A stretch of DNA of 64,000 bases from Spirosoma aerolatum (GTDB taxonomy: Bacteria; Bacteroidota; Bacteroidia; Cytophagales; Spirosomataceae), in NCBI RefSeq assembly GCF_002056795.1, contig NZ_CP020104.1, positions 5,403,501-5,467,500 on the forward strand, written 5' to 3'. Numbering within the stretch: position 1 is the first letter of the stretch; every line of letters begins with the position of its first letter. Below the pieces are notes generated by a model. That model did no database searches. It worked only from the letters and a program-made list of their open reading frames with translations, and had not been told where the DNA came from. A program made the translations under genes and the position numbers. Positions 1-7,757 of the stretch are shown one piece after another.

Positions 1-757
1 TAAAACCGAACCAGCCAAACCACAGTAAACCAGTACCTAACAATACAAAAGGAATATTGGCTGGTGGAAAATAGCTCGCTTCTACGTGCGACTTACGACG
101 CTTCAGGTACAGCGCCCCCGCCAGAGCAGCCCAACCAGCCGACATGTGAACAACCGTTCCACCTGCAAAATCGAGTACGCCACGCTTAAACAGGATACCA
201 TCAGGATGCCAGGTCATGTGGGCCAGTGGAGCATATACAAATATGCTGAACAGAATCATGAACAGAACATACGAGCGGAAATTGATACGTTCGGCCATCG
301 AGCCCGTAACCAGAGCTGGGGTAATTACAGCAAACTTCAGTTGGAAGAAAGCGAATACGACCAGTGGAATCGAAGCTGCCAGCGACCAGGGCTTACCATC
401 CAGCACACCCTTGAACATGAAGTGATCCATTGGGTTGCCAATAAATCCACCAATGTCAGAGCCAAAGGCCAGACTAAAACCAACAATAACCCACAATACG
501 CTGATCACACCCATGGCAATAAAGCTTTGCAGCATGGTTGAGATCACGTTTTTGTTGTTCACCATACCACCATAGAAGTACGCCAGACCAGGGGTCATCA
601 GCAGAACAAGGGCTGTAGCAACCAGCATCCAGGCCGTATCGCCTGAGTTGATGCCTTCAGTCACAATCTGCGTTGGTACGCCGTTAAAGCCTGGTATTAT
701 ACCCAGAACGGCAAATACTAACAGCAAAACCAGAGGAATGTAATTGGGCTTTTGCAT
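1..757 (-). CDS. amt: Ammonium transporter (Amt family), 3' part missing
   Basis: Polytopic inner-membrane channel that takes up ammonium/ammonia. The minus strand is open from an ATG at 757 to the window edge, giving the N-terminal 252 residues. A hydrophobic N-terminal helix is followed by the Amt signature region around residues 55-75 (LMTPGLAYFYGGMVN), then FAFFQLKFA, TPALVTGSMAERI, WHPDG and DFAGGTVVHMSAG, all typical of Amt/MEP/Rh proteins. The start is preceded by a 64-base spacer after the stop of the porin gene, so the two are probably one operon, porin first. The missing end lies beyond base 1. Family assignment is secure; the exact substrate affinity cannot be read. Confidence 0.93.
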   Translation of the reverse strand, partial: MQKPNYIPLVLLLVFAVLGIIPGFNGVPTQIVTEGINSGDTAWMLVATALVLLMTPGLAYFYGGMVNNKNVISTMLQSFIAMGVISVLWVIVGFSLAFGSDIGGFIGNPMDHFMFKGVLDGKPWSLAASIPLVVFAFFQLKFAVITPALVTGSMAERINFRSYVLFMILFSIFVYAPLAHMTWHPDGILFKRGVLDFAGGTVVHMSAGWAALAGALYLKRRKSHVEASYFPPANIPFVLLGTGLLWFGWFGF

Positions 758-821
758 AATAATTGAGGTTTTTTGTTGTACTGGTTAATTTAAAACTAGG
801 TTAAGAAAACGGGGATACGAA

Positions 822-1997
822 CTAGAATTTAAAGATGGCAGCCATACCCAGTGTAGTCTGAGAGGTTGTCAACGAGCCATCATTTTTCTCAAACTTGTTG
901 GCCGAATAGCTGTCGATACGCAATTCAGGCTTCAACAATACATGACCATCACCAGTCGTGATATTTCCTGTAATGGTGATGGAATTTACGCTGGCGCCAT
1001 TTCCGGCAGCATCCGTCAGGGCACGGGCACCTCCCTTGTTGTCAAACGTTTCGTAACGAGCACCTAAGCCAAATTTATCGGTGAAGGCATAGTTCGTATA
1101 AACAGCAACCCCACCCCAGTTCTTCGTCGTAACAGGACCACCCACACCCTGATAATCGCCCTTCTGCGAACCAGCAGCCGCATTCAGACCCAGAAAGAAT
1201 TTGGACGTTATCTGATAGGTTGTTGTCAGATCGAAGAGTTGGTACATGGCATTATCTGCACTGACAGCTACTGTACCATTGGGATTCGTTACATCTTTCG
1301 ACGCTTCATTCGACACAATCGCGTTCAGGTACACGTTCCAGCCCGAAACCGGGGAGAAGAAGAATTGACCGATAAGCCCTTTCTTTTTGTTGTTGTCAAC
1401 CAGGTTGTCAACGTTGTTAACCAAACCCAGCATCAACGAAGCCCGATCGCTGAACGCATATTGCGCTTTCAGACCGATGTGATAGAAGGGACCGTTGTTG
1501 AAGAGGTTCGAGAGCGAGTAGTTGTAGTTAACCGGCGCATCGATCACCTCATAACCAATGTGCGTTCCAAACTGACCCGCTGTAAACGACAACTTGTCGG
1601 ATGCTTTCAACGTAATGTAAGCTTGCTTAATCGCCAGAGCCGTCGAACCAGGGGTGCCCAGCAGGCCAACGTTGTTGCCATAGTTCCCCAGATCGCCGAA
1701 CGTTCCGAAGGTAAGGTCCATCACCGCGTCTACATGCGCCGATGAGTAAGCCGCTTTGGCCTGAACTAATCCGATTCCAAATTGCCCAGCCTTCTGGTCA
1801 AAAGCACGCGCATTTCCAACCCCACTACCGTTTAAACCCAAATTCGACTGACTCTTTGGATTATTAAAATTACCAAAGTAATAGGTGTCCAGATAGCCCG
1901 AGAAGGTGAATTTTCCGGGGGCGGCAGCGGTTGTATCCTGCGCCTGAACTCCATAACCCAAAAACAAAGAACTGATAAGTAAAATTGCTTTTTTCAT
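822..1997 (-). CDS. Outer-membrane beta-barrel porin (OmpL/bbp2-like)
   Basis: Predicted outer-membrane channel of about 391 residues. The ATG at 1997 begins a clean signal peptide (MKKAILLISSLFLGYGVQAQ); an in-frame start 17 codons upstream would put a non-signal stretch ahead of it and is unlikely. The mature part has alternating hydrophobic/aromatic strands and ends in FKF, a C-terminal aromatic typical of barrel insertion. Residues such as FSGYLDTYYFGNFNNP near the N-terminus resemble the putative beta-barrel porin-2 family. It lies directly upstream of amt on the same strand, so it probably lets ammonium, or the nitrogen compound sensed with it, cross the outer membrane. This pairing is an inference from context. 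Function otherwise unproven. Confidence 0.8.
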   Translation of the reverse strand: MKKAILLISSLFLGYGVQAQDTTAAAPGKFTFSGYLDTYYFGNFNNPKSQSNLGLNGSGVGNARAFDQKAGQFGIGLVQAKAAYSSAHVDAVMDLTFGTFGDLGNYGNNVGLLGTPGSTALAIKQAYITLKASDKLSFTAGQFGTHIGYEVIDAPVNYNYSLSNLFNNGPFYHIGLKAQYAFSDRASLMLGLVNNVDNLVDNNKKKGLIGQFFFSPVSGWNVYLNAIVSNEASKDVTNPNGTVAVSADNAMYQLFDLTTTYQITSKFFLGLNAAAGSQKGDYQGVGGPVTTKNWGGVAVYTNYAFTDKFGLGARYETFDNKGGARALTDAAGNGASVNSITITGNITTGDGHVLLKPELRIDSYSANKFEKNDGSLTTSQTTLGMAAIFKF

Positions 1998-2294
1998 ACT
2001 ATAAATTTGGTTGTGTAGAGTAGGTACTGCGGTCTTATTTCGAAGCAAATTTTGTTACATAATTTATTCTACGCAAGTAATAGTGCAAAAAAATTAAGCT
2101 GTTTTGTGTTTTTTAGCCAATATTATTTAAAATATACTACTTATTCTATCCTTAATACTGAAAATACGCTAAAAATATCATCTGTCAACATATTTGGTTT
2201 ATTAATTCATTTGCCAAATATTATTTTTCTTAAATTATAGCATTTTGGGGTTATCTTTCTGGCCGTAGGCGGTTGCTTTGTTCGGGCTAAACAC
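1998..2294. other. AT-rich intergenic region upstream of the porin
   Basis: About 300 bases of strongly AT-rich DNA between the porin start and the hairpin below the ferredoxin gene. A 62-codon open frame on the plus strand (2052-2240) has no recognisable content. I could not find a clear TTG/TAnnTTTG promoter, although the porin promoter should lie here. Confidence 0.5.
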
Positions 2295-2330
2295 AGAAAG
2301 GCCCTCTCATCGAGATGAGAGGGCCTTTCT
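2295..2330. terminator. Perfect 17-bp hairpin downstream of ferredoxin gene
   Basis: Arms 2295-2311 and 2314-2330 are exact reverse complements with a two-base centre. Plus-strand A-run follows the right arm, so on the minus (ferredoxin) strand the T-run comes before the hairpin and only CTTTCTGTGTTT follows it. It probably still ends ferredoxin transcription, but it is not a textbook intrinsic terminator. Confidence 0.6.
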
Positions 2331-2356
2331 AAAAAAAATTAAAATCTCAGCTTACT

Positions 2357-2716
<360 letters not shown>

Positions 2717-2758
2717 TTATTTATAGATCGTAAATTTTTGTCTCTGTAAATTGAACAA

Positions 2759-2788
2759 CAAATATAACTATTTAAAGGTTGGCCGCAA
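2759..2788 (-). promoter_or_regulatory. Promoter of the ferredoxin gene
   Basis: On the minus strand TTG (2788-2786), 19 bases, then TATATTTG (2766-2759). This is an exact match to the Bacteroidota primary sigma pattern TTG-N19-TAnnTTTG and gives a leader of about 45 bases before the ATG at 2707. It overlaps the divergent promoter of the acyl-CoA reductase. Confidence 0.6.
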
Positions 2789-2809
2789 ACTAAAATTTCA
2801 TTACATTAG
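2779..2809 (+). promoter_or_regulatory. Probable promoter of the acyl-CoA reductase gene
   Basis: TTG (2779-2781), 20 bases, TACATTAG (2802-2809). One mismatch to TAnnTTTG. It lies about 30 bases before the ATG at 2842 and its upstream element overlaps that of the divergent ferredoxin promoter. Confidence 0.35.
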
Positions 2810-2841
2810 TTGATGGTGTATTCCATTTGTTTATTTCTTAC

Positions 2842-3861
2842 ATGCTTCACTCTGAACGCCTGCAAACGTTCGTGGCTTTGGGCGAGTTTCTGCGCTCGGC
2901 CAACGCTCAGCCCGAATTGGACGAAATTGCCCAACGAGCCTACCATAAAAATAACTGGTTCACGCCCATTAACTCACAAAAAGCGTTACGAGCCATTGCC
3001 GATCAATTTCTGACTACCGATAAACTTACTGCCTGGGCTAACCAGTATGGTATCGAGCCAGAAACACCTAAAACAGTTGGGGTTGTTATGGCAGGAAATA
3101 TTCCGGCAGTCGGCTTTCATGACCTGCTCTGTGTGCTCATGAGCGGGCACAAATTATTAGCCAAACTCAGCACCCAGGATTTTGTACTTATTCATTATTT
3201 AATACAAAAATTAAAGGAGATCAATCCAGCTATTTCCGACTGGGTCGAAGAGGCTGAACGGCTCAATGCGGCAGATGCCTACATTGCTACAGGCAGCAAC
3301 AATACCTCCCGCTACTTTGACTATTACTTCGCCAAAAAGCCCCATATTATTCGTAAAAACCGCACATCAGTGGGTCTGCTAATGGGTGAAGAGTCTGAGG
3401 AAGAATTTACAAAACTAGGCCACGACATTTCGGACTACTACGGGCTGGGTTGCCGTAACGTATCGACATTGCTGGTGCCCGAAGGCTACGATTTTATCCC
3501 TCTCCTGCGGACACTGGAGCCTCAGGCTAAGAACTATTTAGATAACCACAAGTACCAGAACAATTACGATTATAATAAGTCGGTTTACCTGATCAACGCC
3601 ATTCCTCATCTGGATAATGGCTATCTATTGGTCACTCAAAACGATGGTCTGGTATCGCCCATTTCGGTCGTTTACTACCAAACCTATCAAACGCAGGCCG
3701 ATGTAGACGCCTGGATTCATACCCATACTGCAAAAATTCAGGTGGTAGCTTCTGCGCAGGGGTGGCGAACGGGTAGCATTCCATTTGGCCAAACTCAATG
3801 TCCATCCCTCACCGACTATGCCGACGGTATCGACACAATGGCCTTTCTATCAACGTTATAA
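2842..3861 (+). CDS. LuxC-family acyl-CoA reductase
   Basis: NAD(P)H-dependent reduction of a fatty acyl-CoA or acyl thioester to the aldehyde is the family reaction. The protein is about 339 residues from the ATG at 2842; an earlier in-frame ATG at 2827 adds five residues and leaves almost no leader after the promoter. Recognisable LuxC-type stretches are VGVVMAGNIPAVGFHDLLCVL (shortened here), GSNNTSRYFDYYFAKKP, IRKNRTSVG and GLGCRNVSTLLVP, where the Cys would be the acyl-carrying nucleophile. No luciferase genes lie nearby, so a bioluminescence role is not supported. It is convergent with the esterase gene. Likely role is lipid or wax/aldehyde metabolism; the physiological substrate is unknown. 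Confidence 0.85.
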   Translation: MLHSERLQTFVALGEFLRSANAQPELDEIAQRAYHKNNWFTPINSQKALRAIADQFLTTDKLTAWANQYGIEPETPKTVGVVMAGNIPAVGFHDLLCVLMSGHKLLAKLSTQDFVLIHYLIQKLKEINPAISDWVEEAERLNAADAYIATGSNNTSRYFDYYFAKKPHIIRKNRTSVGLLMGEESEEEFTKLGHDISDYYGLGCRNVSTLLVPEGYDFIPLLRTLEPQAKNYLDNHKYQNNYDYNKSVYLINAIPHLDNGYLLVTQNDGLVSPISVVYYQTYQTQADVDAWIHTHTAKIQVVASAQGWRTGSIPFGQTQCPSLTDYADGIDTMAFLSTL

Positions 3862-3930
3862 GACGTAGAGGGAAAAGATAGAAAGAGAATTTATACTACT
3901 CCTTCTTCTGTCTTTTCCCTCTACGTCTTA
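3859..3930. repeat. Inverted repeat spanning both stop codons of a convergent gene pair
   Basis: The left arm 3859-3878 begins with the TAA stop of the acyl-CoA reductase. The right arm 3911-3930 ends with the complement of the TAA stop of the esterase. The arms match over 20 bases exactly and further with a few mismatches (loop about 32 bases). It may act as a two-way transcription stop. Confidence 0.75.
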
Positions 3931-5640
3931 ATACCGCCAGCTTGTCAGATCTGCCCCCGCCGGATGGCTAGCCTCAATACGTTTCAGTATTTTATCCACA
4001 TACATCGTATTGTAGCGTAACCGACTGATGTAATTGGGATGCGTTGGATCGCCATTCCAGCAATGCTCCGCCCGATCACCATAAGCAACTTCGCTATAGG
4101 CGGATGGATTTTTCACGCTTTTCAAAAAATCCTCCATCAGGTAAACAGCGTTGTTGAGGTAGTAGTTGTCCATATCGCCACAGTATATATGGATTTTTCC
4201 GGTAACCTTAGGCCCCAGTGTTTTCCAGTCGCGCTTCAGGATATGCAATAGGTCGTAATGCTCGCGCCAGTAAGCGGCTACAGTCTGATCGATTTCGCCC
4301 GTCATTTTGTTCCAGATTCGTTTCGGATACCCATCAGCCCCTACCGGCGAAAACACGGCTTCCCAGATATCGAACTGATCGCCCGAGCGTGTGTGTGTCC
4401 CGGTGACCAACTCACGGTGGTTAGTTTCTTCCATGGTCCATTGCACTTGCCCAAGATAATTTCGCTGACCAGGACGAGGGGTCCGTCGAAAGGTACCTTC
4501 CTGATAATACGCGTTTTTCTCCTTGTACAGATTAAAAACTGTATATGCATCGAAACTGATCGGGTCAGGACAGGCGGCAAAGCAGCCGTTAAACTCATCG
4601 GGATAGAATACCTGTGCCGCCAATGCTTCCCAGCCTCCTGTGCTTCCGCCATACGTAAACCGCGCCCATCCCTGACCAATGCCTCGGAATCGCTTTTCTA
4701 TTTCGGGCAACAGTTCGTACATAATGGCATCACCATATGGGCCAAGGTTTTCGGAATTTACGGCATACGAATCGTCGTAGTATTGATTGGCATGCTGGAT
4801 TTCAATGATCAGCATCCGGGGAAAATCTTTACTTGTCCACTTTTTGTAAAAATCATAGGCTTCCTGCGCTACAATTTTTTTGTATCCATAGATATGGAAA
4901 CGCTCTGCGTAATCAGTTGTGTCCATATTGGCAGGCGGGGGTGTTGCACTAAAGCCTGCAAAGTCAGAAGGAAAATGGCCGTGAAAAATACAAAGCGGAT
5001 AGTGGGCTTCAGGGTGTTCATCAAACCCGGCAGGCAGCAAAACGTGCGCGCCCAGATACATAGGCCGCCCCCAGAACTCAGTTAGTCGTTTACTCTGAAT
5101 CTTAATGTGCTTGATAAATTTGGTATCTTTTGGTTCAGGCAGTGCCGGATTAGCTTGATCCATCACAATAGCCACAGCTTGTTTAGCTCCTGGCTTGAGG
5201 CTGATTTTCTGCGATTTGCTGAATAAGTTACCCGGAGCGACCCGCCAGTTTTGCCCTTCTCCCCGATCCATGGGCAACTTGACCACATGGCCATCTTTCC
5301 GGGTAAAGGTTTCGTATTTATGGAGTACCGCCTGCACATAATAATCGCCCGGAGGCAGGTCTTTCAGACTCGGTTTTGGATAGCCAAACACGCTGGCATC
5401 AATCGTTGCGGCCTGACCGGGTTTCAAGCTATTGACATCGATACCAAACAGTTGCGCTGTAGCCACCCCATCGCTGACTTGAAATCGTGGCTCGGTCTTA
5501 TCTGTTTTTGCCAGAATAAGCAATACGCGTCCATCAAGTGGTTGCTGGCCCTGCGAAGCGGCAAACGAAACCGAAAACGTTATCTGGGCCTGAGTGATCG
5601 TGGTCAATAAACAAATAAAAAGCAGTAGTGAGTATCTCAT
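3928..5640 (-). CDS. Secreted alpha/beta-hydrolase, esterase-D-like
   Basis: 570-residue exported hydrolase. A signal peptide ends at about residue 19 (TITQAQ). Residues 20-165 form an N-terminal beta-rich region, and from about 190 on there is an esterase-D/feruloyl-esterase-type alpha/beta-hydrolase fold. The nucleophile elbow is G331-G-S333-T-G-G at residues 331-336, and an FHGHFP oxyanion-type loop lies near 219-224. The acid and His are likely in DMDN and RAEHCW near the C-terminus. Family members cleave esters of sugars or phenolic acids; the substrate here cannot be told. It follows the small secreted protein gene on the same strand with a hairpin between, so co-transcription is uncertain. 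Confidence 0.8.
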   Translation of the reverse strand: MRYSLLLFICLLTTITQAQITFSVSFAASQGQQPLDGRVLLILAKTDKTEPRFQVSDGVATAQLFGIDVNSLKPGQAATIDASVFGYPKPSLKDLPPGDYYVQAVLHKYETFTRKDGHVVKLPMDRGEGQNWRVAPGNLFSKSQKISLKPGAKQAVAIVMDQANPALPEPKDTKFIKHIKIQSKRLTEFWGRPMYLGAHVLLPAGFDEHPEAHYPLCIFHGHFPSDFAGFSATPPPANMDTTDYAERFHIYGYKKIVAQEAYDFYKKWTSKDFPRMLIIEIQHANQYYDDSYAVNSENLGPYGDAIMYELLPEIEKRFRGIGQGWARFTYGGSTGGWEALAAQVFYPDEFNGCFAACPDPISFDAYTVFNLYKEKNAYYQEGTFRRTPRPGQRNYLGQVQWTMEETNHRELVTGTHTRSGDQFDIWEAVFSPVGADGYPKRIWNKMTGEIDQTVAAYWREHYDLLHILKRDWKTLGPKVTGKIHIYCGDMDNYYLNNAVYLMEDFLKSVKNPSAYSEVAYGDRAEHCWNGDPTHPNYISRLRYNTMYVDKILKRIEASHPAGADLTSWRY

Positions 5641-5707
5641 GTTGATGTTCAGGTTGATTATCAGCCGATAAGATACTAATTTATGTAACTTCTCTTACTA
5701 TCCTCTC

Positions 5708-5740
5708 TCATGTCAGGCCAGCAGAACTGGCCTGACATGA
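5708..5740. terminator. 14-bp hairpin between secreted-protein and esterase genes
   Basis: Arms 5708-5721 and 5727-5740 are exact complements (TCATGTCAGGCCAG) with a five-base loop. It sits six bases beyond the stop of the 5747-6211 gene and could end that transcript. No strong T-run follows on the minus strand. Confidence 0.55.
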
Positions 5741-5746
5741 TGTTTG

Positions 5747-6211
5747 CTAATTATCGACTATTAGCTTTTTACTAACCGATGAAACAGGTATTTGCTGATC
5801 AGACTTATCAATCAGCGTGATATGGCTTGCCACAGGGGGTTCAATCATGAATGTACGCAGTAGTCGTTCTCTATTTTTACTCAACTCGACCGTGTATATT
5901 CCCGCTGGCACCGACGATAAATCGAAAGCGCGACGAAAGCGGCCATCTGATTCAAATTCATCGTAATACACTTTGCCTTTCTCATCCCGAATAACAACCC
6001 GAACGGAGCCTCCTTTTGGATTATTGACGTTAACTCGAATCGTGGACGGCTCGTTGTTTACAGGGTAAATAACAGCCTGCAACTGAGTCGGAGAGTCCAG
6101 TAGCGCTGGCTGTCCATTAAACGTTTGCGCATGCAGGGCCTGGGCAGAAAGCAGAAAACAAAATAGCTGGCAAAATTTGCTGAAGCGAGAGTAAACGCGG
6201 CTCGTTTTCAT
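5747..6211 (-). CDS. Secreted beta-sandwich protein of unknown function
   Basis: 154 residues with an N-terminal signal sequence (cleavage likely after residue 28, ALHAQ). The rest reads as one small beta-sandwich, with strands such as VRVVIRDEKGKVYYDE and the GIYTVELS motif near residue 107. That motif is like the strands of T9SS sorting or DUF3244-type domains, but the C-terminus continues past the point where a sorting domain would end. I do not recognise a named family. It lies divergently from the ECF sigma factor gene (about 200 bases apart), so a link to that regulon is possible but unproven. Confidence 0.6.
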   Translation of the reverse strand: MKTSRVYSRFSKFCQLFCFLLSAQALHAQTFNGQPALLDSPTQLQAVIYPVNNEPSTIRVNVNNPKGGSVRVVIRDEKGKVYYDEFESDGRFRRAFDLSSVPAGIYTVELSKNRERLLRTFMIEPPVASHITLIDKSDQQIPVSSVSKKLIVDN

Positions 6212-6415
6212 GGTAGACTATGGATTAAAGTTGCTGGAATCATTGAGCTTCGTACCCAATGAGAAATACGATAAGATGCAGATGACAGCGGAAAGCGATT
6301 ACTTGAGCTGCATCTGACCAGTTAGTCGTACGACCGAGCGACTTTGGAAACAAAGCCAGCACTTTTTTTTAAAACTTCTTTTTTCTTGTACCTTAGGCCG
6401 ATCAACTTCATACCG

Positions 6416-7009
6416 ATGAGCCTCTTTTCCAGACATTTAGCCGATGCCGAGATTATCGAAGGCCTGCTTGCGGGTGGGGTTACGCGGCTGACTGCAGAGA
6501 ACCGGCTTTATGGAAAATACCTCTTCCTAATTCGGGATGGAGTTCGAAAACATCAGCTTTCGGACGACGATTGTGCTACCATATATGCTGATACCATTCT
6601 GGCAGCGATTGAGCAGATCAGCAGTGGGCGTTTTGAGGGCCGTTCCGAACTCAGGACCTACCTCTATCAGATTTTTACGAACAAATGCGTTGACTTTATT
6701 CGAAAAAAAACGACTAATCGGCAAAGCGTTCATCAGGCGATTTCGCTCGATGATTCGCTCATGCAACTGCCCGACTCAGCCCGATCGGTTGTTCAGAAAC
6801 TTATCGATCAAAGTGATTGGGAGCGTCTGCTTCAGCAACTACGTAGTTTGGGAGAGAAATGCTATCAGATGTTACTGGCCTGGGGAGAAGGCTATTCAGA
6901 TGAAGAAATTGCGCAACAGATGAGCTATCATACGGCTTCTGTCGCCAAAACCAGCCGACTGCGATGCCTGGAACGCTTACGAGATGCTTATAATCAGATA
7001 AAAAAATGA
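6416..7009 (+). CDS. ECF-type sigma-70 family RNA polymerase sigma factor
   Basis: Directs RNA polymerase to a dedicated promoter set. About 197 residues from the ATG at 6416; an upstream in-frame ATG at 6344 would add a 24-residue hydrophobic stretch that does not belong to the family. The sigma region 2 helix is seen in ELRTYLYQIFTNKCVDFIRKK (first 20 of it diagnostic), and region 4 with its helix-turn-helix in GYSDEEIAQQMSYHTASVAKTS. The stop overlaps the start of the next gene by four bases (ATGA), so translation is coupled to the predicted anti-sigma partner. It is the first gene of a four-gene cassette with a subtilase and a TPR-CHAT protease. Confidence 0.9.
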   Translation: MSLFSRHLADAEIIEGLLAGGVTRLTAENRLYGKYLFLIRDGVRKHQLSDDDCATIYADTILAAIEQISSGRFEGRSELRTYLYQIFTNKCVDFIRKKTTNRQSVHQAISLDDSLMQLPDSARSVVQKLIDQSDWERLLQQLRSLGEKCYQMLLAWGEGYSDEEIAQQMSYHTASVAKTSRLRCLERLRDAYNQIKK

Positions 7010-7725
7010 ACGATCTGGAAACCATAGAAAACTACTTTGCGGGTCGGTTACCGGATAGCGAAAAAACACGATTTGAGCAGCAGATCGTTAGTGATCCTGA
7101 ATTGGCGCAAGCAGTTGCCTTTTATATACAGGCTAAACAGGTTGCCCGAACGGAAGCCTTGATGCAACGCAAGGCCGACTGGGAAGCCATTCGCCGGCAA
7201 CCTAAACGCACCATCAATCCTACCTGGGTACCTTTCGCTTATGCTACTGCGGCTTCCATTCTGTTAATCTTAGGATTTTTCCTGTTTCGTCCCCAGCCAT
7301 CGGCGCAGCAACTTGCCGACCGCTACATTCAGGCGCATCTCAGCATCCTCCCCGTTACGATGAACAGTCGGCCCGACAGTCTGCAACGTGCTCATCAAGC
7401 CTATAACGACAGGCGCTTTGCCCAAGCGGATGCCATTATAACCGCCCTGCAACGACGCGATACCAGCAGCGCAGAGCTACTAAAAATTGCCGGGCTTGTT
7501 TCCCTCCAGCAAGGAAATTACGACCAAGCCATTAACCAATTCCATCGGCTGAGCCAGCAGGCAAATCTGAGAGCAAACCCCGGTTTATTTTATGAAGCTC
7601 TGGCCCGCCTGAAGCGAAATCGACCGGATGATAAAAACATCGCTTTCCAATTGCTAAATATGGTGATAAACAAGAGCTTAGAAGGCAAGAAGGCAGCTCT
7701 GGAATTGGTTGAGGTCTTGGATTAG
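7006..7725 (+). CDS. Single-pass membrane protein with periplasmic TPR-like helices, probable anti-sigma factor
   Basis: 239 residues. A cytoplasmic N-terminal helical domain (1-70, including YFAGRLPDSEKTRFEQQI, resembling anti-sigma N-domains) is followed by one transmembrane helix (about 76-94) and a C-terminal helical repeat domain (100-239). That domain holds TPR-like pairs such as RRFAQADAIITALQ and LVSLQQGNYDQAINQFHRL. Coupling to the ECF sigma gene by an ATGA overlap and the membrane topology are what one expects of an anti-sigma factor with a sensory or docking domain outside. The anti-sigma role is inferred; no binding motif proves it. No zinc-binding HxxxCxxC motif is present. Confidence 0.7.
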   Translation: MNDLETIENYFAGRLPDSEKTRFEQQIVSDPELAQAVAFYIQAKQVARTEALMQRKADWEAIRRQPKRTINPTWVPFAYATAASILLILGFFLFRPQPSAQQLADRYIQAHLSILPVTMNSRPDSLQRAHQAYNDRRFAQADAIITALQRRDTSSAELLKIAGLVSLQQGNYDQAINQFHRLSQQANLRANPGLFYEALARLKRNRPDDKNIAFQLLNMVINKSLEGKKAALELVEVLD

Positions 7726-7757
7726 CATCCTTCGTAAACAGATAACCATTCACTGCT

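Noticed and set aside
2052..2240. 62-codon frame in the AT-rich region before the porin
   Set aside because: Phe/Ile/Asn-rich content follows from base composition; no conserved motif.
2842..3861. Bioluminescence (lux) operon suggested by the LuxC family
   Set aside because: No luxA, luxB, luxD or luxE gene is nearby; LuxC-type reductases are common in non-luminous Bacteroidota.
4258..5085. 275-codon open frame antisense to the secreted esterase
   Set aside because: The esterase has a signal peptide and an intact nucleophile motif; the antisense frame has neither domain nor start context.
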